Positions 17,765 through 23,776 of a stretch of DNA of 35,737 nucleotides are shown here, piece by piece. The stretch's first letter is position 1; the number at the start of each line of letters is the position of its first letter. Both the position numbers and the translations under genes were made by a program. The stretch is from Microbacterium sp. (lineage in GTDB: Bacteria > Actinomycetota > Actinomycetes > Actinomycetales > Microbacteriaceae). The DNA lies in assembly GCA_017744855.1 (NCBI GenBank), contig JAGIAK010000017.1, positions 1 to 35,737 on the forward strand, read 5' to 3'. The notes below the pieces were generated by a model. The model did not search any database. It saw only the letters and a list, made by a program, of their open reading frames with translations, and was not told the DNA's origin.

Positions 17765-17776
17765 TAGGCTTAGTAT
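17749..17776 (+). promoter_or_regulatory. Sigma-A type promoter of the DUF6230 cassette
   Basis: The -35 box TTGACT (17749-17754) and the -10 box TAGTAT (17771-17776) are separated by 16 bases. This is the best-matched promoter in the window. The -35 is inside the inverted repeat, so bound repressor would block polymerase. The cassette start codon is 45 bases further on, after AGGAGGAGG. Confidence 0.7.
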
Positions 17777-17821
17777 CGACATATCGCGCGGTCGACGTCG
17801 TCCGCGCGAGGAGGAGGATCG

Positions 17822-18427
17822 ATGAAGTTCCCGAAGCTGTCCCGGATCACCGCGTCGCACGCAGGCCGCATCACCCTCGTCGCCATCCCCGTCGGGGTCG
17901 TCGCGGCCGCATTGCTCGGAGGGGTCGCACAGGGCGCCGTGCCCGTCTCGTTCGCCGTGTCCGGCAGCCAGTTCCAGATCGGCGCGAGCTCGCTCGAGGG
18001 GACCGGCTTCTCCCAGTACGCCGGAGTCGCGACCGATTCGGAGGGCGTCGAGCACACCGTCGCCATCGCAAACATCAAGAGCGCGACCCTCGACGACCTC
18101 TGCCAGGCCGTGATCACCGAGACCCCGCTCGGCAAGGTCGGGGTGCTCATCAAGGCGGGCGGCGGCGGCAAGCCCGCCACGGCGAGCGACCTGCAGATCG
18201 GCATGACGGGACTCAAGGGAGACGCATCGTTCGGGGCGATCCGCATCGGCGTCGACGCCTCGACGGTGAAGACCGACGCCAAGGGCAGCGCCGGCGACTT
18301 CGCTCAGGACTCCGACACGATCTCCATCAAGAACCTCCAGCAGACGGCGTGGAGCACGCAGGCCTCGGTGTTCACCCTGACCGGCATGACGCTCGAGCTC
18401 ACGGACGGCTCGCAGGGATGCTTCTGA
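17822..18427 (+). CDS. Secreted DUF6230-like protein
   Basis: This is a 201-residue exported protein of unknown function. A basic N-terminus and one hydrophobic segment (about 16-39, ending VAQGAVP) act as signal peptide or anchor. The rest is predicted to be beta-rich, with alternating polar and hydrophobic residues (SFAVSGSQFQIGASSL, TVAIANIKSATLDDL, SIKNLQQTAW). Cys96 and the Cys near the C-terminus (GSQGCF) could form a disulfide. The layout, and the DUF6114-like neighbour, match the DUF6230 family found in Streptomyces and relatives, sometimes labelled cholesterol esterase; no esterase Ser motif is visible here, so that label should not be used. A strong RBS precedes the ATG. Confidence 0.82.
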   Translation: MKFPKLSRITASHAGRITLVAIPVGVVAAALLGGVAQGAVPVSFAVSGSQFQIGASSLEGTGFSQYAGVATDSEGVEHTVAIANIKSATLDDLCQAVITETPLGKVGVLIKAGGGGKPATASDLQIGMTGLKGDASFGAIRIGVDASTVKTDAKGSAGDFAQDSDTISIKNLQQTAWSTQASVFTLTGMTLELTDGSQGCF

Positions 18428-18441
18428 ACGGAGCGGATGCC

Positions 18442-18897
18442 GTGACCGAGTCGGAGGAGGCCGCGGACCGGGTCGAGAGTGTCACCGGATCGTCGGGCGG
18501 CTTCCGGGCCTGGCGTCGTCGTCGGCCCTTCATCGGCGGCGTGCTCGTCGCGCTTGGAGGGGTCGAGATGTTCTTCTCCGGTCAGCTCGACATCGGGAGA
18601 CTGCACGTCCAGCTCGGCATCGAGGGGCTGCAGGCGACGGTGATCCCCGTGATGCTGCTCGTGCTCGGTATCCTCGCGATCACGATGCCGGCGCACCATG
18701 TCTTCTACGGCATCATCGCGCTCGTGGTGTCGATCTACTCCCTCATCGGCGTCAACCTCGGCGGATTCCTGGTCGGGATGCTGCTCTCGACGATCGGCGG
18801 CATCCTCGTGGTCGCGTGGATGGGACCGAAGGCGGTCGAGACGGAGCCTCCCGCATCCGCCGAGACCGACGGCGCGGGCGAGGTGACTCCGGCGTGA
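18442..18897 (+). CDS. DUF6114-like four-helix membrane protein
   Basis: This is a 151-residue membrane protein of unknown function. After a charged N-terminus, RAWRRRRPFIGG leads into four hydrophobic helices (about 30-48, 64-84, 86-107, 108-127) and a short acidic tail. The pattern matches DUF6114 proteins, which usually sit next to DUF6230 genes. The start is uncertain. The GTG at 18442 has GGAG eight bases upstream and is preferred. An ATG at 18418 would overlap the previous gene by 10 bp and add eight residues, but lacks a well-spaced RBS. The stop overlaps the GTG of the next gene (GTGA), indicating one operon. Confidence 0.82.
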   Translation: MTESEEAADRVESVTGSSGGFRAWRRRRPFIGGVLVALGGVEMFFSGQLDIGRLHVQLGIEGLQATVIPVMLLVLGILAITMPAHHVFYGIIALVVSIYSLIGVNLGGFLVGMLLSTIGGILVVAWMGPKAVETEPPASAETDGAGEVTPA

Positions 18898-19613
18898 TCC
18901 GCCGCCCCGCCGCCCTCGCCGCAGCGGCAGCCCTCGTGCTGGCCGTGACTCCGTTGACCCTGGGCGCTGCAGTCGCGCCGACGGCCAGGGACACGGGCAT
19001 CTGCATCCCGATCCTGTACTGCCCCAGCCCGTCTCCCTCGCCGACCCCCTCGACCCCCACCGCACCGGGCACCCCCACGACGCCCGTGCTCCCCATCGAT
19101 CCGTCGAGCCCAATCGACCCGGTGTCGCCCGCTGACCCGTCGACGGCTCCGGAGCCGGTCGCCCCCGTGCCGGCCCCCGTGGACGCGGACGCTCCGGTCT
19201 TCACCGGCACGCCCGCGTCCATGGGGTCGAAGTCGCTCTCGTTCACCGGCCTCTCCGGCATCTCGATCGTGAGCGTGCCGACGGTGGGCGGCGGGAGTGT
19301 GCGCGCGCTCAAGATCACGGCCGACTCGATCACGATCTCCGGATTCTCGCTCACGGTCCGTCCGGCGGGCGGGCCAGGGCTCGTGACCGAGGCCGACACG
19401 ATGTCGCTGCGCGGTCATGTCTCCGTGTACATCGGATCGGTCTCGGCATCGTCGATGGGCGGAGCACCTCTCACCATCGGCACCGACACGCCGCCGCCCC
19501 TCACGGACGTCGAGCCTGGTCTGCTCGACGTGACCATGGGGCTCGTCGGCACGATCGCCGACTCCATCACGTACACCAACACCGATCAGCGCATCGTGGA
19601 TGCGAAGGACTAG
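18894..19613 (+). CDS. Secreted proline-rich protein of unknown function, third gene of the cassette
   Basis: No family is recognised. The 239-residue protein starts with a signal peptide (about 1-31, ending GAAVAPTA). Two cysteines (37 and 43) flank CIPILYC. A Pro/Ser/Thr-rich linker (about 44-98) follows, as in wall-spanning proteins. The C-terminal domain (about 100-239) looks beta-rich, with SVRALKITADSITISGFSL and DTMSLRGHVSVYIGSVSA. These strands resemble the style of the DUF6230-like protein two genes upstream, which suggests a related fold but is only inference. The GTG start overlaps the DUF6114 stop by 4 bp; an in-frame ATG further upstream would sit inside that gene and is unlikely. 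Confidence 0.75.
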   Translation: MIRRPAALAAAAALVLAVTPLTLGAAVAPTARDTGICIPILYCPSPSPSPTPSTPTAPGTPTTPVLPIDPSSPIDPVSPADPSTAPEPVAPVPAPVDADAPVFTGTPASMGSKSLSFTGLSGISIVSVPTVGGGSVRALKITADSITISGFSLTVRPAGGPGLVTEADTMSLRGHVSVYIGSVSASSMGGAPLTIGTDTPPPLTDVEPGLLDVTMGLVGTIADSITYTNTDQRIVDAKD

Positions 19614-19648
19614 CGGCGCGTGTCGGTGGTCGGCGGCAGACTGGTGGC

Positions 19649-20221
19649 ATGAGCCTCGACGTGCGCCCCGCGACCGTCTTCGACGACGTCGCGACACTGG
19701 TCGGCCCGAAGAAGCCGACCTCCAACGTGTGCTTCTGCCTGAGCTACCGCATCGGCAACAAGGAGAACCTGTCGTTGAAGGGGCAGGAGCGCGCCGACAG
19801 AGTGCGCGAGCTGTGCCACCAGGACCCGCCGCCCGGCGTGATCGCCTACCTCGACGACGAGCCGGTGGGATGGGCGGCGCTGCACCCCAGGCGCGACACG
19901 AGCTTCGCGGGCAACCGTCTCATCCCGCACGTCGACGATCTCGATGTGTGGTCGCTGTGGTGCTTCCGGGTGCGCCCCGGGTACCGCAAGCAGGGCGTCT
20001 CGCACGCCCTCATCGAGGGCGCAGTGTCCTACGCACGGGAGCGCGGAGCACCAGCGATCGAGGGGTATCCGGTGGACAACGCGGGGGAGAAGGTGAATCT
20101 GACCATGGCCTACGCGGGCACGCGCGCGCTGTTCGAGTCGGCCGGATTCCAGAAGATGGCAGATACGGGTTCCGTGCTCGACGGCTTCCCGAGGGTGCTG
20201 ATGCGCCTCGACCTTCGGTGA
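19649..20221 (+). CDS. GNAT family N-acetyltransferase
   Basis: This is a 190-residue acetyltransferase of unknown substrate. The acetyl-CoA site is in FRVRPGYRKQGVSHALIEGAV (about 111-131), with the R/Q-x-x-G-x-A-type loop RKQGVSHAL. VIAYLDDEPVGWAAL is the strand pair typical of GNAT proteins. A cysteine pair in the N-terminal part (NVCFCLSYR) is shared with a group of uncharacterised actinobacterial GNATs. CAGACT ends six bases before the ATG and no good RBS is seen, so the message may be leaderless. It is not obviously linked to either neighbour. Confidence 0.87.
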   Translation: MSLDVRPATVFDDVATLVGPKKPTSNVCFCLSYRIGNKENLSLKGQERADRVRELCHQDPPPGVIAYLDDEPVGWAALHPRRDTSFAGNRLIPHVDDLDVWSLWCFRVRPGYRKQGVSHALIEGAVSYARERGAPAIEGYPVDNAGEKVNLTMAYAGTRALFESAGFQKMADTGSVLDGFPRVLMRLDLR

Positions 20222-20246
20222 TTCTCTCGCGATTTGAAGAAACCGT

Positions 20247-20280
20247 GAACTCATCGGAGACGCTCAGACAATAGACAGTG
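20247..20280 (+). promoter_or_regulatory. Candidate leaderless promoter of the first sigma gene
   Basis: GAAC at 20247-20250 and CAATA at 20269-20273 are followed by the GTG at 20280. The same elements, at exactly the same distances, precede the second sigma gene. GAAC resembles the -35 core of many ECF-type promoters. Transcription would start at about the GTG. This suggests auto- or cross-regulation, as inference. Confidence 0.5.
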
Positions 20281-20870
20281 TGAGCACAGACAGCGAGATC
20301 ATCCAGAGATCTCTCACGCAGCCGGCAGCGTTCGCCGAGCTCTTCGACAGACATGCCCGCGCCGTCAACGCGTTCGCGACGTATCGAGTCGGCCGTCACG
20401 CGGCGGAAGACGTCCTGAGCGAGACCTTTCTCGTCGCGTTCCGTCGGCGTGCGGACTTCGATCTCGCCGCGGAGTCCGCATCGCCATGGCTGCTCGGTAT
20501 CGCGTCGCGGCTCATCCGCCGTCATCGCGCGGTGGAGGCGAAGCACTGGAGGTCGTTCGTCGCATCGGCGCCTGGAGCGGACCACTCCTCTCTGGGCGGA
20601 CTCGACGAGGCGATGAGCAGGGTCGACGCTGAACGCGAGGTCGCGACCCTGAAGGGGCGGATAGCAGCACTCGCACCGAAGGACAGGGAGACGCTCTTGC
20701 TCTACGCCTGGCAAGGACTGAGCTACGAAGAGATCGCGGCGGCGCTCGGCGTTCCCGTCGGCACCGTGCGATCGCGGCTGAACCGCGTGCGCAGGCGCCT
20801 TGATCCGCAGCGGCGGATGCAGGAATTCGAGAAGGCCCAGCAGAAGGGACAGACCGTTGGACGCGTGTGA
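20280..20870 (+). CDS. ECF-like RNA polymerase sigma factor, copy 1
   Basis: This is a 196-residue sigma-70 family protein with only regions 2 and 4. Region 2 (about 15-82) has FAELFDRHARAVNAFA and AEDVLSETFLVAFRR; region 4 (about 126-176) has LAPKDRETLLLYAWQGLSYEE and the HTH ending VPVGTVRSRLNR. The GTG start begins STDSEIIQRS and has no RBS. The next gene overlaps by 14 bp and encodes a single-pass membrane protein, the usual sigma/anti-sigma layout. A close paralogue starts 1.7 kb downstream; the two align without gaps over about 180 residues. By eye, codon use is less strongly G/C-ending than in the dcw genes. Target genes are unknown apart from possible self-control. Confidence 0.92.
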   Translation: MSTDSEIIQRSLTQPAAFAELFDRHARAVNAFATYRVGRHAAEDVLSETFLVAFRRRADFDLAAESASPWLLGIASRLIRRHRAVEAKHWRSFVASAPGADHSSLGGLDEAMSRVDAEREVATLKGRIAALAPKDRETLLLYAWQGLSYEEIAAALGVPVGTVRSRLNRVRRRLDPQRRMQEFEKAQQKGQTVGRV

Positions 20871-21960
20871 CAAGGTTCAGGAAATCAGGCCGGCCGTCGA
20901 GGGAGAGGACGAGAACATCACTTCCGCTCGCCAAGCACTCCTTCACGAGATTCGGTCCGGGCGAAAGGTGCGGGCGCCGAAGGGGAGAAGAGGATGGATC
21001 ATCGCGGCGGGTCTCGCCGGCGCGGCTGCGGTCACGGTGGGGGTTCTCATGGTTGGTCATCTCGTGACGCCGGCACCGACCATCGAGGCGGTTCCGACGC
21101 GTGAGCCGGGATCTACGGCGATACCTCGACCGACGCTGACCCCGACCCCCGAGCCGTTGACGGCTTCGGCGGTGCTCCACGGCGCCTCCTACGCTGCGAC
21201 GACTGTGGGGGGACCGGTCGCAGGGCCGGGGCAGTATCTGCGGGTGCAGCACTCGACCGAACAACTGGTTCTCTACGCGGACGGGTCGGGGTTCACACCG
21301 TTTGATGCGACACGTTCGAATGCCACTGCGGCATGGGTGGCGAGCGGCAGCTACGTCACCTACATCCCGGCTGATCGCTCAGGGGAATGGGTGCGTGTCT
21401 TCGAACCAGAACGTCCGGTGACTGCGCTCTACGGCGCCGACGCCCAAGCGCACGCCGCTCAGTGGTCCCAGGAGCTGCTGACGGATCGGATCGTGCTGCG
21501 TTCTATCGACGGGATCGGCGACAGATATCCCGGCTCCACGGAACCGCTCGACGGCTCCGACGCGTACTACGCGCAGATGCCGCGCGACCCGTCGCAGCTC
21601 ATCGAGTGGTTCCGCGCACACAATCAGAAGGCTGAGCCGGGGACCGAGGATCTGTCTGTGGTGATGTCAATCGTCGAGGTTCTCGAGCTCAACGCGGCAC
21701 CGGCCGATCTCCGCGCGGCACTCTTCCTCGCCCTCGACGGCATGGGCGGGGCCGACATCGTCTCGGTGGACGGCACTCTCGTGACGATCGCTTTCCGATA
21801 CGACGTCGGCGGATGGGTCGAGACCGTGTCGATCGACAGCACGACAGGGATGCTGGTGGGCAGTACCCGGACGTTCGGTTCGGGCAGTGCGGTCGTCCCC
21901 GACGATGTTCCCAACTTTCGTCTGAGCAACTCGATCAGCGTCGTTGACTCCGCTCCGTGA
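20857..21960 (+). CDS. Single-pass membrane protein, CU044_5270-like, putative anti-sigma partner, copy 1
   Basis: This 367-residue protein is a likely membrane partner of the sigma factor it overlaps. A cytoplasmic N-terminus (1-46) is followed by one helix (about 47-69), the segment TPAPTIEAVPT, a Pro/Thr linker, and an extracytoplasmic domain with GPGQYLRVQ, MPRDPSQLIEWFRAHN and SIDSTTGMLVGS. These features resemble CU044_5270-type proteins that accompany sigma factors. No zinc anti-sigma motif (HxxxCxxC) is seen. The start is the TTG at 20857: it aligns with the ATG of the paralogue (AGACCG then TTGGACG or ATGGACG) and has GAAGGGA upstream. An in-frame ATG at 20800 would put residues in the wrong context. 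Anti-sigma function is inferred. Confidence 0.75.
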   Translation: MDACDKVQEIRPAVEGEDENITSARQALLHEIRSGRKVRAPKGRRGWIIAAGLAGAAAVTVGVLMVGHLVTPAPTIEAVPTREPGSTAIPRPTLTPTPEPLTASAVLHGASYAATTVGGPVAGPGQYLRVQHSTEQLVLYADGSGFTPFDATRSNATAAWVASGSYVTYIPADRSGEWVRVFEPERPVTALYGADAQAHAAQWSQELLTDRIVLRSIDGIGDRYPGSTEPLDGSDAYYAQMPRDPSQLIEWFRAHNQKAEPGTEDLSVVMSIVEVLELNAAPADLRAALFLALDGMGGADIVSVDGTLVTIAFRYDVGGWVETVSIDSTTGMLVGSTRTFGSGSAVVPDDVPNFRLSNSISVVDSAP

Positions 21961-21969
21961 AGGAGTTTC

Positions 21970-22003
21970 GAACCGAGTTCCTCTTCTCGGGCAATACATA
22001 GTG
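21970..22003 (+). promoter_or_regulatory. Candidate leaderless promoter of the second sigma gene
   Basis: GAAC at 21970-21973, then CAATA at 21992-21996, then GTG at 22003. The 22-base and 11-base offsets equal those of the first unit, although the 18 bases between differ. Conservation of elements but not of the spacer points to selection on a promoter. Confidence 0.5.
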
Positions 22004-22608
22004 TGAGCACAGACAGCGAGATCATTCAGCGGTCGCTCGGGGAGCCCCGAGCTTTCGCCGAACTGTTCGATAGACATGCCGGGGCGTTGGGCGGCTACGC
22101 CGCTCGACGGCTCGGCCCGCACGTCGGCGAGGACATCCTCAGCGAGACCTTTTTGGTCGCCTTCGCCAAAAGGAGCTCCTTCGATACCTCCTGGGAGTCG
22201 GCGCTTCCCTGGTTGTATGGGATCGCCTCCCGATTGGTCCGGAAGCATCGGGCGAAAGAGGCGAGACATCTCCGATCGGCGTCCGAGTCGGCGGTGAGGG
22301 GCGAGCACACGTCTCCGGACGGCATAGATGCGGCGAACCTCCGCCTCGATGCCCAGAAGTCCGCGCGGAGCATCGCACCCCAGATCGCCTCGCTGTCGGC
22401 GAAGGACAGGGACACCCTGCTGCTCTATGCGTGGGGCGACCTCACCTACGAAGAGGTGGCTGCCGCGCTGGGCGTGCCGGTCGGGACCGTCCGGTCGCGG
22501 ATGAACCGTATCCGTGCTCGCCTTGATCCCGAACGGACTGCACGCCGTTTCCGCACTGTGAAAGAGAAGGAAGGAGAGACCGATGGACGTATGGGAGCGA
22601 GTGCGTGA
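22003..22608 (+). CDS. ECF-like RNA polymerase sigma factor, copy 2
   Basis: This 201-residue sigma factor is a paralogue of the one at 20280. Region 2 (about 15-82) has FAELFDRHAGALGGYAARRLG and GEDILSETFLVAFAKR; region 4 (about 126-176) has LSAKDRDTLLLYAWGDLTYEEVAAALG and GTVRSRMNRIR. The first 12 residues equal those of copy 1. Promoter-recognition surfaces in region 4 are nearly the same in both, so overlapping target promoters are likely. The GTG start has no RBS and lies just after a shared promoter-like element. The 3' end overlaps the membrane-protein gene by 26 bp. No region 3 and no C-terminal SnoaL-type extension are present. Confidence 0.92.
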   Translation: MSTDSEIIQRSLGEPRAFAELFDRHAGALGGYAARRLGPHVGEDILSETFLVAFAKRSSFDTSWESALPWLYGIASRLVRKHRAKEARHLRSASESAVRGEHTSPDGIDAANLRLDAQKSARSIAPQIASLSAKDRDTLLLYAWGDLTYEEVAAALGVPVGTVRSRMNRIRARLDPERTARRFRTVKEKEGETDGRMGASA

Positions 22609-23686
22609 GGTGAATGCGGAGGACACGCTCACCGAGAAGCAGATCGGGGGTGCTCGGTCTCGGCTCATTGCGGGGATCGATGCCGCCCACGCCGTCTCGC
22701 GTATGAAGCGGAACCGCCGACCGATGCTGATCGTCGCAGGCGCCGTCGCCGGGGTAGCGGCCGTGAGCGCCACCGTCGTGGTGGTGAATCAGCTGACGGC
22801 ACCCGCACCGCACGTCGAGGCGGTACCGACGGCGACGTCGGGCCCGCGTCAGCCCGGGGCGACGATCGCACCGGATCCGGGGCCGACCAGCGGTGCAGGA
22901 ATCGCCGAGCCTTTCGCCGGCACCACCCCGCAGGCCGGCCAGTATCTTCGGATCACGACGAACGAAGAGGTGCTGATCTATCGGGGGCCGGACGACGAGG
23001 TGTATCAATGGTCCTTCCGGAGGCACGGTGCGCCGGCGCCCCTCTCCGCCGTGCTCATTCATTCCGTGTCTGGTCTGTACATGCCAGCGGATCGAGCCGG
23101 CGAGTGGTACTCGAGTCATGGGCCGATGAACGAGCGCGTCGCGCTGTATCCCGGTGGAGACGGCGCGGCATGGGATTCCCTGCTTCCGATCGGACCGGAG
23201 TCACCGCTGAAGCCGTCGCTCGGGGGAATCCCCGGTGAAGGCGGGGTGCCGTTCGGCGGACTCGAGTCCTACGCCGAGTATCCGGCGGACGCGCATGAGC
23301 TCCTCGGATATCTCGACGACCGCGCGGTGGCGAGCGGGCGTGTGGCAGACGGCGTACGGGACTACGTGGTGGACGCCGTGCTCGGCGTCGTGCGTTCGAA
23401 CATCGCACCGGCGCAGACCCGTGCGACGTTCTTGGATGCTCTGAAGCTGCTGGAGGAGACCGAGGTGGTGTCTGTCTCGGGTGGCATCACGACCTATCGG
23501 GTGCAGTACGGTCAGTCCGGACTTCCGCACACCGTCACGATATCCGTCGATGCGGCCACGGGCTGGACGACGGAGTACAGCATCCGGTGGGGGCGGACGG
23601 AGGGCGCGACGGGCGACATGGTCCCGACGAGCGTGCCCGACATCCACTGGACCTACGAGGTGTCCATCGTGGACGCCCTGCCGTAG
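22583..23686 (+). CDS. Single-pass membrane protein, CU044_5270-like, putative anti-sigma partner, copy 2
   Basis: This is the 367-residue paralogue of the protein at 20857. Cytoplasmic residues 1-47 include a short helical segment (ARSRLIAGIDAAH), then one membrane helix (about 48-68) and TAPAPHVEAVPT at the same position as in copy 1. The outer domain has QAGQYLRITTNEEVLIY, YPADAHELLGYLDDR and SVDAATGWTTEYS, and ends in SIVDALP (copy 1 ends SVVDSAP). A good RBS (GGAAGGAGAG) precedes the ATG. No zinc-binding anti-sigma motif is seen. The conserved N-terminus probably contacts the sigma factor; the faster-changing outer domain could sense an envelope signal. Both are inference. A hairpin terminator follows. 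Confidence 0.75.
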   Translation: MDVWERVREVNAEDTLTEKQIGGARSRLIAGIDAAHAVSRMKRNRRPMLIVAGAVAGVAAVSATVVVVNQLTAPAPHVEAVPTATSGPRQPGATIAPDPGPTSGAGIAEPFAGTTPQAGQYLRITTNEEVLIYRGPDDEVYQWSFRRHGAPAPLSAVLIHSVSGLYMPADRAGEWYSSHGPMNERVALYPGGDGAAWDSLLPIGPESPLKPSLGGIPGEGGVPFGGLESYAEYPADAHELLGYLDDRAVASGRVADGVRDYVVDAVLGVVRSNIAPAQTRATFLDALKLLEETEVVSVSGGITTYRVQYGQSGLPHTVTISVDAATGWTTEYSIRWGRTEGATGDMVPTSVPDIHWTYEVSIVDALP

Positions 23687-23701
23687 AACCCGGAGGGGCG
23701 G

Positions 23702-23736
23702 CGGGTCCGGGCATCGATCATCGATGCCCGGACCCG
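23702..23736. terminator. Strong hairpin terminator after the sigma operons
   Basis: A perfect inverted repeat has arms of 17 bases (23702-23718 and 23720-23736) around a single central base, with GGTCCGGGCATCGAT as the core of the left arm. There is no T-tract, as is common in high-GC actinobacteria. It separates the sigma region from dnaE. Confidence 0.8.
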
Positions 23737-23764
23737 TTCGGCGCTCGATGTCGGATGCCGATCG

Positions 23765-23770
23765 TAGACT
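23765..23770 (+). promoter_or_regulatory. Candidate -10 box (TAGACT) of a leaderless dnaE transcript
   Basis: TAGACT ends six bases before the dnaE ATG, and there is no RBS before that ATG. Transcription would begin at the start codon. The upstream terminator supports a new promoter here. The -35 is not clear. Confidence 0.5.
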
Positions 23771-23776
23771 CGAAGC

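Larger units (their letters stand above)
20247..23686 (+). repeat. Tandem duplication of a sigma factor / membrane protein operon
   Basis: Two successive units (20247-21960 and 21970-23686) share gene order, promoter-like elements, overlap style and protein lengths. The sigma proteins are closely related. The membrane proteins are both 367 residues but more divergent, mostly in the extracytoplasmic domain. Stretches of about 25 identical bases remain around the sigma start codons. The duplication is not recent. Confidence 0.8.

Noticed and set aside
17822-18427. Cholesterol esterase function for the DUF6230-like protein
   Set aside because: Some databases use this label for the family, but there is no catalytic Ser motif or alpha/beta hydrolase pattern.
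19649-20221. The GNAT gene as a fourth member of the TetR cassette
   Set aside because: It is separated by 35 bp with its own candidate promoter, is cytoplasmic unlike the other three products, and has no coupled overlap.
20800-20856. An upstream ATG for the first CU044_5270-like protein
   Set aside because: The paralogue starts at the position matching the TTG at 20857, with the same flanking bases, and both proteins then have 367 residues.
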